Source of the DNA: Bradyrhizobium lablabi
GTDB lineage: Bacteria; Pseudomonadota; Alphaproteobacteria; Rhizobiales; Xanthobacteraceae
DNA length: 64,000 bases
Assembly (NCBI RefSeq): GCF_900141755.1
Contig: NZ_LT670844.1
Span: forward strand, 3,224,001 to 3,288,000
Direction: 5' to 3'
Positions 26,480 through 33,217 of this stretch are shown here, in pieces (position 1 is the first letter of the stretch; every line of letters starts with the position of its first letter). The notes under the pieces are model-generated. The model did no database searches. It was not told the origin of the DNA and was given only the letters and a program-made list of their open reading frames with translations. A program made the position numbers and the translations under genes.

Positions 26480-27736
26480 TCAGGCCCACTCGCCCTTGCG
26501 GAACACCGGCACACGGCGGCCGTCGGCGTGGACGCCGTCGATGTCGATCTTGTCCGAGCCGATCATCCAGTCGATGTGGATAAAGCTCTTGTTGCCGCCT
26601 TGGGCTGCGATCTGCTCCGGCGTCAGCTTGTCGCCACCGACAAAACATTTCGAATAGCACTGGCCGAGCGCGATGTGGGAGGCGGCGTTCTCGTCGAACA
26701 GGGTGTTGAAGAACAACAGCCCGCTTTTCGAGATCGGCGAGGAATGCGGCACCAGCGCCACTTCGCCGAGCCGGCGTGCGCCCTCGTCGGTATCCAGCAC
26801 CTTGTTCAAGACCTCTTCGCCGCGCGTGGCTTTTGCTTCGACGATGCGCCCCTCTTCGAACCGCACCGCGATGCCGTCGATCAGCGATCCCTGATAGGAC
26901 AGCGGCTTGGTGCTGACGACATGGCCGCTGACCCGGCGGGCATGCGGGGTGGTGAACACTTCCTCGGTCGGGATGTTCGGGTTGCAGGTGATGCCGTTCT
27001 TGGAAGTCGAGGCGCCGCCGACCCATTCATGGCCGTCGGCGAGCCCGACGGTGAGGTCGGTGCCGGGCCCTGAATAATGCAGCGCGTGGAAACGTTGCCC
27101 GCTCAGCCATTCGGTCCGGCTGCGCAGCGCGGCATTGTGCTTGTGCCAGGCCGAAATCGGGTCATCATTGTCGACGCGCGAGGCCGCGAAGATCGCCTCG
27201 GCAAGCTTTGCCACCGCAACATCCTCTTCGTCACCCGGAAAAACCAGCTTCGCCCAGGCCGCGTTTGGATAGGCGATGATGTTCCAGTTGACGTCGAAAT
27301 TGACGATCTTTTGCAACGCCGGCTGATAGGCGATCGAATTGGCCTTGCTGGCGCGCGCGACTTTTGTGGGGTCCTCGCCGGACAGTAACATCGGATTGTC
27401 CCCGACGATGGCAAGCCGTGCGGTGTTGGCGTCAAACGCCTTCGCCATCCCCTCGTACAGCCAGCCGGCGGCGCGGTCGAAACTGTCCTCCGGCGCGAAC
27501 CGGTAGCGCGACAGCGTCACCACGTCGTCCGACAGGATCGGCGTCACCAGGCCGGCGCCTGCCTTGTAGGCATGCTCGGCGATCTTGCGCAGCAAAGGCA
27601 GCGCCGCGGTGGGCGCGGTCACCAACAGGTCCTGTCCTGCCTTGAGCTGCAACCCGACCTTGACGGCCACTTCGGCGAGACGTTCGAGTTTGACGGGATC
27701 GATCGGTGCCGAGATGTTGCGCTCGTGGACGGTCAT
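26480..27736 (-). CDS. M29-family aminopeptidase (AmpS/aminopeptidase T type)
   Basis: 418 residues, the usual length of the M29 family. Typical segments are LERLAEVAVKVGLQLKAGQD at the start, GTDLTVGLADGHEWVGG in the middle, NIPTEEVFTTPHARRVSG with metal-binding Glu and His, and ALGQCYSKCF followed by HIDWMIGS near the end. Family members are cobalt- or zinc-dependent cytosolic aminopeptidases with broad specificity. The gene converges on the M24 peptidase across a repeat, and so completes a peptidase neighbourhood, but it is a separate transcript. Confidence 0.92.
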   Translation of the reverse strand: MTVHERNISAPIDPVKLERLAEVAVKVGLQLKAGQDLLVTAPTAALPLLRKIAEHAYKAGAGLVTPILSDDVVTLSRYRFAPEDSFDRAAGWLYEGMAKAFDANTARLAIVGDNPMLLSGEDPTKVARASKANSIAYQPALQKIVNFDVNWNIIAYPNAAWAKLVFPGDEEDVAVAKLAEAIFAASRVDNDDPISAWHKHNAALRSRTEWLSGQRFHALHYSGPGTDLTVGLADGHEWVGGASTSKNGITCNPNIPTEEVFTTPHARRVSGHVVSTKPLSYQGSLIDGIAVRFEEGRIVEAKATRGEEVLNKVLDTDEGARRLGEVALVPHSSPISKSGLLFFNTLFDENAASHIALGQCYSKCFVGGDKLTPEQIAAQGGNKSFIHIDWMIGSDKIDIDGVHADGRRVPVFRKGEWA

Positions 27737-27901
27737 GGGATTTGGCCTGTTGCTGGTAAGTTACATGGTTATTAAGTGTTTAATCAGGGATAGATCAAGA
27801 TCACCCTTCCAATCGGCAAGAGCGCGGCCCCATAATTCCTGCACAATAAATGCATCTTGCCGTCATACGGCGGGGCTTGCATTTAATTCGCGATCGCGCT
27901 T

Positions 27902-27918
27902 ACTTTGTATTGCAAAGT
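27902..27918. promoter_or_regulatory. Palindrome copy 1 of the prenyltransferase operon
   Basis: ACTTTG-N5-CAAAGT, a perfect 6-bp inverted repeat with centre TATTG, 19 bp upstream of the membrane-protein start. The same motif recurs at 28956 in the same operon. It is the likely operator of the winged-helix protein encoded by the second gene. Confidence 0.6.
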
Positions 27919-27937
27919 TATTGGGGATGGATGAAAC

Positions 27938-28555
27938 ATGCGCGATCTCGACAAGGCGCTCGCCGATATCTTCACCATTCGCAACCAGATTGCCGCCGGC
28001 ACGGCGTTTCGCGGCTATGGTCCGGAAACCGTCGCAGCCACCGGCGGTTTGGCGCTGGTCACGGCGGTGGCGCAATTCCTTTGGCTCGACGATCCGACCG
28101 GCCATCCGCTCGCCTTTTTCACCGGCTGGGCAGCGGCGGCGCTGCTGTCCGGGGCCATGATCTGGATCGAGATGCAGGCGCGGTCGCGCCGGCACCATTC
28201 GGGGCTTGCCGACGCCATGGTGCGTCAGGCCGTCGAGCAGTTTCTTCCCGCGACCGTTGCCGGTGCCTCGCTCGCGGCGATGTTGTGGAAGTTCGCACCG
28301 GAGACGCTGTGGATGCTGCCGGGGCTGTGGCAAGTGTTTGTCAGCCTCGGGGTGTTCGCTTCCGTCCGCTCGCTGCCGCGCACCGTCGCGCTTGGCGGCG
28401 CCTGGTATTTCGTGGCCGGTTTCGCGACGCTGTTGCTTGCGAGCCAGAGCCACGCGCTGTCACCCTGGACTATGGGCCTGCCGTTCGTGTTCGGCCAGTT
28501 CCTGATGGCCGCCATCCTCCATTTCGCCTCCGGAGAAGCCGATGCCGAAGATTGA
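27938..28555 (+). CDS. Small integral membrane protein, first gene of prenyltransferase operon
   Basis: 205 residues with about five hydrophobic segments (residues 33-50, 60-80, 103-120, 127-145 and 150-195) after a 25-residue soluble start (MRDLDKALADIFTIRNQIA). No enzymatic motif is visible. GGGGATGG provides a ribosome site. Its last 14 bases overlap the start of the regulator gene, so translation is coupled. A sensory or partner role for the wHTH protein is possible but unproven. Confidence 0.75.
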   Translation: MRDLDKALADIFTIRNQIAAGTAFRGYGPETVAATGGLALVTAVAQFLWLDDPTGHPLAFFTGWAAAALLSGAMIWIEMQARSRRHHSGLADAMVRQAVEQFLPATVAGASLAAMLWKFAPETLWMLPGLWQVFVSLGVFASVRSLPRTVALGGAWYFVAGFATLLLASQSHALSPWTMGLPFVFGQFLMAAILHFASGEADAED

Positions 28556-28922
28556 GTCGAACAGCGCGCCGTTTTCCTATGACGGCCTCGATCGGGTGAT
28601 TCACGAGAAGGCGAGACTCGGGCTATTGACCTCGCTGATGGCGCATCCGAAGGGATTGGCATTCGCCGATCTCAAGCAGCTCTGCGGATTGACCGACGGC
28701 AATCTCAGCCGCCATCTCCAGGTGTTGCAGGAAGCAGGACTGGTCGAGGTGACAAAAGGTTACGAAGGCAACCGGCCGCACACCTCTTGCCGGCTGACGA
28801 AAACCGGCCGCCGCCGCTTTCTCGAATATCTCGCCGTGCTCGAGCGGCTGGTGCGCGACGCCGCCAGGGCCGCCGGCAGGGAAGAGACCGCCGCCGGCAA
28901 GCTCCGCATCCTTCCCGCCTGA
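28542..28922 (+). CDS. Winged-helix transcriptional regulator (ArsR/MarR-like)
   Basis: 126 residues. A winged-helix domain covers residues 15-95: [20 protein letters not shown], then [20 protein letters not shown] as the recognition part, and a wing near [20 protein letters not shown]. It resembles the winged-helix DNA-binding domain family often found beside small membrane proteins. There are no cysteine clusters that would suggest metal sensing. It overlaps the upstream membrane protein gene and precedes the prenyltransferase by 41 bp. The two palindromes in this operon are the expected binding sites. Confidence 0.85.
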   Translation: MPKIESNSAPFSYDGLDRVIHEKARLGLLTSLMAHPKGLAFADLKQLCGLTDGNLSRHLQVLQEAGLVEVTKGYEGNRPHTSCRLTKTGRRRFLEYLAVLERLVRDAARAAGREETAAGKLRILPA

Positions 28923-28955
28923 CCGAAATCCTCGAGCCCCTTTTTTTGAAAGGAC

Positions 28956-28972
28956 GCTTTGTAATGCAAAGC
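28956..28972. promoter_or_regulatory. Palindrome copy 2, overlapping the prenyltransferase start codon
   Basis: GCTTTG-N5-CAAAGC, a perfect 6-bp inverted repeat with centre TAATG. The ATG of the prenyltransferase (28964) lies inside it. It shares CTTTGTA-N-TGCAAAG with the copy at 27902. Binding here would block an internal promoter or initiation at this gene. Confidence 0.55.
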
Positions 28973-29704
28973 AATCTCTCATCCAAACCTCAGTCAAAGC
29001 TTCACGTCGGCATCATCATGGATGGCAATGGACGATGGGCGACGCGGCGGCAGCTATCGCGCCTGCGCGGCCACGAAGCCGGCGTCGAGGCGATCCGACG
29101 CGTGGTTGAAGCTGCGCCCGACCAGGGCGTCGGCACGCTGACGCTCTATGCATTCTCGAGTGATAATTGGCGCCGGCCGAAGGCGGAAGTCACGGCGCTG
29201 ATGGCGCTATTGCGGTTTTATCTGGCGAGCGAGGTCGAGAGTCTCGTCCGCAACGGCGTTCGCCTCACCGTGATCGGCCGCCGCGATCGCTTGCCCAACG
29301 GTATCGCCGATGCGATCGGGCGCGCCGAGGCCGCGACGGCAAAAGGCGATGTCCTGCATCTGCGCATCGCGGTCGATTACTCCGCCCGCGATGCGATCCT
29401 CAAGGCCGCGGCAAACGCCGCAAGCGAAGGCGATCTCACCCGCGAGAAATTTTCCGATCTGATCACCGGCGAACCAGGCCTTCGCGACGTCGACCTCGTG
29501 ATCCGCACCAGCGGCGAGAAGCGGCTGTCCGACTTCCTGCTCTGGGAGAGCGCCTACGCCGAATTGCATTTCACCGATCGGATGTGGCCGGACTTCGGAG
29601 GCGAAGATCTCGCCGAAGCCCTGGCCTCGTTCCACGGACGCGAACGAAGGTTCGGCGGCCTGCAGCCGGTCAGCCCTGAACTCACACCCGAAGTCGCGCT
29701 TTAG
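28964..29704 (+). CDS. cis-prenyltransferase (undecaprenyl diphosphate synthase family)
   Basis: 246 residues. Family motifs are complete: [13 protein letters not shown] with the catalytic Asp, [29 protein letters not shown], and [19 protein letters not shown] written here as RTSGE then [11 protein letters not shown]. The enzyme condenses isopentenyl diphosphate onto a prenyl primer with cis geometry. The housekeeping uppS normally lies with frr and cdsA; this copy is in a regulator operon instead, so it is likely a second, conditional enzyme. The reading frame stays open upstream, but ATG 28964 is the first with similarity. No Shine-Dalgarno is obvious other than GAAAGGA about eight bases upstream. 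Confidence 0.88.
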   Translation: MQSNLSSKPQSKLHVGIIMDGNGRWATRRQLSRLRGHEAGVEAIRRVVEAAPDQGVGTLTLYAFSSDNWRRPKAEVTALMALLRFYLASEVESLVRNGVRLTVIGRRDRLPNGIADAIGRAEAATAKGDVLHLRIAVDYSARDAILKAAANAASEGDLTREKFSDLITGEPGLRDVDLVIRTSGEKRLSDFLLWESAYAELHFTDRMWPDFGGEDLAEALASFHGRERRFGGLQPVSPELTPEVAL

Positions 29705-29716
29705 CTTCTAGAACTG

Positions 29717-29892
29717 TTTCGACTTGGGTTGGATCGTTGCGCTCCGTGGAGAGCATCAGAAGTTCGTCATGCCCGGGCTTGTCCCGGGCATCCACGTCTT
29801 ACCTATATCGCCGCAAGAAAGACGTGGATGGCCGGGCATAGGCGAGCGGAAGCGACGCCGTCCTTCGGACGGCTACGCCCGGCCATGACGAG
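29717..29892. repeat. Dispersed palindromic repeat, family A copy 2
   Basis: Near-identical second copy of the element at 14886-15060, including the lead TTTCGACTTGGGT, the CATCCACGTCTT/AAGACGTGGATG arms and the terminal GGCCATGACGAG. Most differences between copies fall in loops. It fills the gap between the convergent prenyltransferase and acdS genes. Confidence 0.9.
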
Positions 29893-29907
29893 GAAATGGG
29901 TCAACGC

Positions 29908-30921
29908 TCAGCCATTGCGGAATGTATAGGCGTAGCCGTTGATCGCCGGCGCGCCGCCGAGATGGGCGTAGAGAACCTTCGATCCCTTGGGGAAATAGCC
30001 CTTCTTCACCAGGTCGATCATGCCCTGCATGGACTTACCTTCGTAGACCGGATCGGTGATCATGCCTTCGAGGCGCGCGCAAAGCCGGATCGCCTCTTTT
30101 GTTTCCTGCGACGGGACGCCATAGGCCGGGTAGGCGTAATCTTCGATCAGCACGACATCATCGGCGACGATGTTCTTGCCGAGCTCGACGAGTTTTGCGG
30201 TGTTTTGCGCGATCTCGAGCACCTGCGCCTTGGTTTGCGCCGGCGTAAAGGATCCATCGATGCCGATCACCTTGCGCTCGCGGCCGTCCTTGGCAAAACC
30301 GACCAGCATGCCGGCATGGGTCGAGCCGGTGACGGTGCAGACGACGATATAGTCGAATGCAAAGCCAAGCTCCTTCTCCTGCGCCCGCACCTCCTCGGCG
30401 AAACCGACATAACCGAGCCCGCCATATTTATGCACGGAGGCCCCGGCCGGGATCGCGTAGGGCTTGCCGCCTTTTGCCTTCACATCCGCGATCGCATCTT
30501 CCCAGCTTTGCCGGATGCCGATGTCAAAACCCTCGTCGACCATCTCGACGTCGGCGCCCATGATCCGGCTCAACAGGATATTGCCGACCCGGTCGTAGAC
30601 CGCGTCCTCATGCGGCACCCAGCTTTCCTGCACCAGGCGGCACTTCATGCCGATCTTGGCCGCGACCGCTGCGACCATGCGGGTGTGGTTCGACTGCACG
30701 CCGCCGATCGAGACCAGCGTATCGGCGTTGGAGGCGATCGCGTCGGGAATGATGTATTCGAGTTTTCGCAGCTTGTTGCCGCCGAAAGCGAGCCCCGAAT
30801 TGCAGTCCTCGCGTTTGGCGTAGAGCTCGACCTGGCCGCCCAGATGTTCGCCGAGCCGCGCCAGCTTCTCGATATAGGTGGGTCCGAAAGTGAGGGGATA
30901 GCGTTCGAATTTTTCCAGCAT
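29908..30921 (-). CDS. acdS: 1-aminocyclopropane-1-carboxylate deaminase
   Basis: 337 residues, the normal AcdS length. This PLP enzyme breaks ACC, the plant ethylene precursor, into 2-oxobutanoate and ammonia. The PLP lysine lies in [11 protein letters not shown] (near residue 51). The residues that separate true AcdS from D-cysteine desulfhydrase are present in [15 protein letters not shown] (Tyr-Glu pair) and in YAHLGGAPA (Leu). [18 protein letters not shown] is also typical. It is divergent from the Lrp-type regulator gene, the standard acdR-acdS arrangement of rhizobia, and points to a plant-associated host. Confidence 0.97.
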   Translation of the reverse strand: MLEKFERYPLTFGPTYIEKLARLGEHLGGQVELYAKREDCNSGLAFGGNKLRKLEYIIPDAIASNADTLVSIGGVQSNHTRMVAAVAAKIGMKCRLVQESWVPHEDAVYDRVGNILLSRIMGADVEMVDEGFDIGIRQSWEDAIADVKAKGGKPYAIPAGASVHKYGGLGYVGFAEEVRAQEKELGFAFDYIVVCTVTGSTHAGMLVGFAKDGRERKVIGIDGSFTPAQTKAQVLEIAQNTAKLVELGKNIVADDVVLIEDYAYPAYGVPSQETKEAIRLCARLEGMITDPVYEGKSMQGMIDLVKKGYFPKGSKVLYAHLGGAPAINGYAYTFRNG

Positions 30922-31078
30922 CCGAGGGGCCCTTCAGTGGGTGTGATGCCCGGAAATTAGCATTTTGTGCGAGAAAGGTGCTCTCGAAGTTGTTCCAGAT
31001 ATTACCCAATTTAGCTAGCAATTGTGGCTATTCCGCTGCTATCTTCGGAACTATCATCAAAATACGGAAGATCCTTCC
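30922..31078. promoter_or_regulatory. acdS-acdR divergent regulatory region
   Basis: 157-bp intergenic region between acdS and acdR, AT-richer than the surroundings (30955-31078). In studied systems AcdR activates acdS from this position with ACC or leucine as effectors. I could not pick out a single convincing Lrp box. The sequence AATTTAGCTAGCAATT (31009-31022) is a near-palindrome and a candidate. Confidence 0.5.
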
Positions 31079-31543
31079 ATGTCACGCGAGCTAGACCGGA
31101 TCGATTTGAAGATGCTGCGGCTGCTCCAGGGCAATGGCCGGCTCAGCAACGCCGAACTGGCGCAGCTCGTCGACGTCAGCCCCGCGACCTGCCACCGGCG
31201 CACGCAGGTGCTGTTCGAGGAAGGCTATATCAACGACGTCCGCGCGATGATCGCGCCGCACAAGGTCGCGCGCGGCGCGCTGGTGATGGTCGGCGTCGTG
31301 CTCGACCGCTCAACGCCGGAAAGTTTTGCGGCGTTCGAAAAAGCCGTCACCAAGCTGAAATTCATCCTCGACTGCCATTTGGTCGCGGGCGACTTCGACT
31401 ATTTCCTGAAAATCAGGGCCGAAGACATCGCGGATTTCAAGCGTATCCATGGCGATCAATTGATCGCGCTGCCCGGCGTGCGGCAGACCCGAACATTTTT
31501 CGTGATGAAGGAGGTCGTCGACAACGCGCCGCTGGAGTTTTGA
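31079..31543 (+). CDS. acdR: Lrp/AsnC-family regulator of ACC deaminase
   Basis: 154 residues. The N-terminal helix-turn-helix (residues 5-60) reads LDRIDLKMLRLLQGNGRLSN then AELAQLVDVSPATCHRRTQV. The rest is the RAM/AsnC effector domain (VMVGVVLDRS, HLVAGDFDYFLKIRAEDI). The start is ATG 31079. Divergent placement from acdS with a 157-bp gap identifies it as AcdR by context. It should activate acdS as an octamer or dimer depending on effector. Confidence 0.92.
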   Translation: MSRELDRIDLKMLRLLQGNGRLSNAELAQLVDVSPATCHRRTQVLFEEGYINDVRAMIAPHKVARGALVMVGVVLDRSTPESFAAFEKAVTKLKFILDCHLVAGDFDYFLKIRAEDIADFKRIHGDQLIALPGVRQTRTFFVMKEVVDNAPLEF

Positions 31544-31588
31544 TCGACGGACCGCACACCGCTCACCCGCCGCTGGCCGTCTTCCGCC

Positions 31589-31798
31589 TCCGTCTTCCGT
31601 CTTCAAATCGGCATGCTTGCCGAGAAAGTCCGCGATCTCTGTCTCGACCGCTGTGGCGAGCAGGGCACGGGCGCCGTTGCGCAAGATTTCGGTGAGTTGA
31701 TCGTCGAACAGTCTTGGCTGAATCAGCTTGATAACGTTATCCTGCGGGACGGCATATCGCTCCTTCGGTGGAGAAGTGGCGGCGTCAAGCACCTCCAT
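31589..31798 (-). pseudogene. IS256-family transposase, N-terminal remnant
   Basis: About 70 codons from ATG 31798 match the start of mutator-type (IS256) transposases: NVIKLIQPRLFDDQLTEILR, NGARALLATAVETEIADFLG and KHADLKTEDG. After that the frame diverges and the DDE region is absent. Upstream, GAGCTATCGCCGAATGTTGGTG (minus strand, near 31828-31849) resembles the terminal part of such elements. It lies just past acdR, so an insertion and deletion occurred at the edge of the acd locus. Confidence 0.8.
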
Positions 31799-31883
31799 GA
31801 TATCCCGCCTTCCCGATTCCCGCCGTCACCAACATTCGGCGATAGCTCCTACATGGCCGAAGGAATGAAGTAGTGACTGATCA

Positions 31884-33083
31884 GTGACTGCTCCCAATTC
31901 TGCCCCAAAGGCTACGCTGTTCTTGCTGGCCGGACTGACCGCGCTTAGTGAGTTTGCGGTCACGGCTTATATCCCGGCGATAACAATCATCGCCGATGGC
32001 CTAGGTGTCCGGACAGAGATAGTTCAGACGACCGTTTCGGTGGGGCTGGTAACGGGCGCGATAGCAGGATTGGTCATTGGCGCTGTCGCCGACTCGATGG
32101 GACGCCGCCAACTGCTTTTCCCGGCTCTGGGGCTCTATATTGTGGGTAGCGTCTTCGCTGCCGCAGCGCCCTCGATCTCCTGGTTATTTATTGGTCGTGT
32201 ATTTCAGGCCGTTGGCGCCTGCGCGGGAATAATATTGAGTCGCGCAATCGCCCGCGATCTCCATTCTGGCCCTCAGTTAACGCGATTGTTGAGTGGAGTA
32301 ACACTGGTTTTTTCGTTGGCCCCGGCAGTTGCTCCTCTTTTTGGCGGCCTTCTTGCTGCATGGCTTGGATGGCGAGCGATCTTCGCATTCGCGGCCATCT
32401 ACGGGTGCGCTGTATTTGTCGGCATGCTTCTTCTGCCGGAAACGAAAAAGGGGCCGGCCGCGCCGATAAAAGTCAAAGCAATCTTCGCTACCTATAAAAG
32501 TATCCTGACTTCAAAGAGTTTCATTATTCCAAACATGGTTGCTGCAGCCCTGATCGCATCGATGTTTGCATTTATGGTGAGTGCCGCTCCCATCTTCGTG
32601 AAAGGGCTTCAATTGAGTCCGGCTTTGGTGGGATGTTTTCCGGCCGTGGCCGTGAGCGGCACGATATTGGGCGCCTCGCTGGCGAGGTGGGCCGCAACGC
32701 GCGTTCAGCCGGCGAGGATAGTGCGTGTCGGTTCCTTGATTGCCTTAGCGAGTTCGATAGCGATGGCATCGATTCCGATCTCGGCTCCATATCTGCTGGG
32801 AGCAATCACTTTCTTTTGTCTAGGGTTTGGCTTTGCCTTGCCGGTTACGGTCTCGATGGCGATGGCCGATTATGGAGACAAGGCGGGCGCGGCGTCAGCA
32901 TTGCTGGGCGCCATTCAGTCCATAGGCGGTACAATCGGCGCGTCGATGGTAGCATTGATTGGCGGCTCCATCTATCGAGCGATGCCGGCTGCAATGATAG
33001 CTGGTAGTGTCGCCGCGTTGACGCTTAGCCTATCGTTAAGGGCCGTGGTGGCCGCACAGAGATACTCGCGTGAGCCCGCGTAG
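31884..33083 (+). CDS. MFS drug-resistance transporter (Bcr/CflA type)
   Basis: 399 residues with twelve predicted membrane segments. Features of the Bcr/CflA group include SEFAVTAYIPAITIIADGLG in the first segment, IGAVADSMGRRQLLFPALGL (motif A) and SRAIARDLHSG in the second third. GTG 31884 is the start. Codon choice is less GC-biased than neighbouring genes (many A/T-ending codons), and an IS256 remnant lies directly upstream, so recent transfer is plausible. It exports drugs or small metabolites by proton antiport; the substrate is unknown. Confidence 0.85.
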   Translation: MTAPNSAPKATLFLLAGLTALSEFAVTAYIPAITIIADGLGVRTEIVQTTVSVGLVTGAIAGLVIGAVADSMGRRQLLFPALGLYIVGSVFAAAAPSISWLFIGRVFQAVGACAGIILSRAIARDLHSGPQLTRLLSGVTLVFSLAPAVAPLFGGLLAAWLGWRAIFAFAAIYGCAVFVGMLLLPETKKGPAAPIKVKAIFATYKSILTSKSFIIPNMVAAALIASMFAFMVSAAPIFVKGLQLSPALVGCFPAVAVSGTILGASLARWAATRVQPARIVRVGSLIALASSIAMASIPISAPYLLGAITFFCLGFGFALPVTVSMAMADYGDKAGAASALLGAIQSIGGTIGASMVALIGGSIYRAMPAAMIAGSVAALTLSLSLRAVVAAQRYSREPA

Positions 33084-33133
33084 GCCGACGGCTGGGTTGT
33101 GTCGGCTTCAGGCAAGCGAATTCCAGCCCAGCT

Positions 33134-33200
33134 TGTTACAACGTGATCGTCTCGTAGCGCCGGCGCCCGGACGGTTTTCCGAAAGATCACGCTCAAACAA
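33134..33200 (-). repeat. Fragment of family C repeat fused to a LuxR-like 3' end
   Basis: Read on the minus strand, 33171-33200 resembles the left part of the 42304 repeat (TTTGAGCGTGATCTTTCGGA). It runs into GGGCGCCGGCGCTACGAGAC then GATCACGTTGTAACAAG. That end encodes RRRYETITL followed by stop, the same last nine residues as the LuxR gene at 36552. It may be the scar of a partial duplication or an element that carries this end. Confidence 0.5.
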
Positions 33201-33217
33201 GGAGCGATGAGATCTTG

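Noticed and set aside
28941..28947. T7 run before the prenyltransferase gene as a possible terminator
   Set aside because: There is no GC-rich stem directly before it, and the gene arrangement argues for read-through from the upstream genes.
31310..31588. Extension of the IS256 remnant frame into the acdR gene
   Set aside because: Beyond residue 70 the translation has no transposase similarity and is antisense to acdR.
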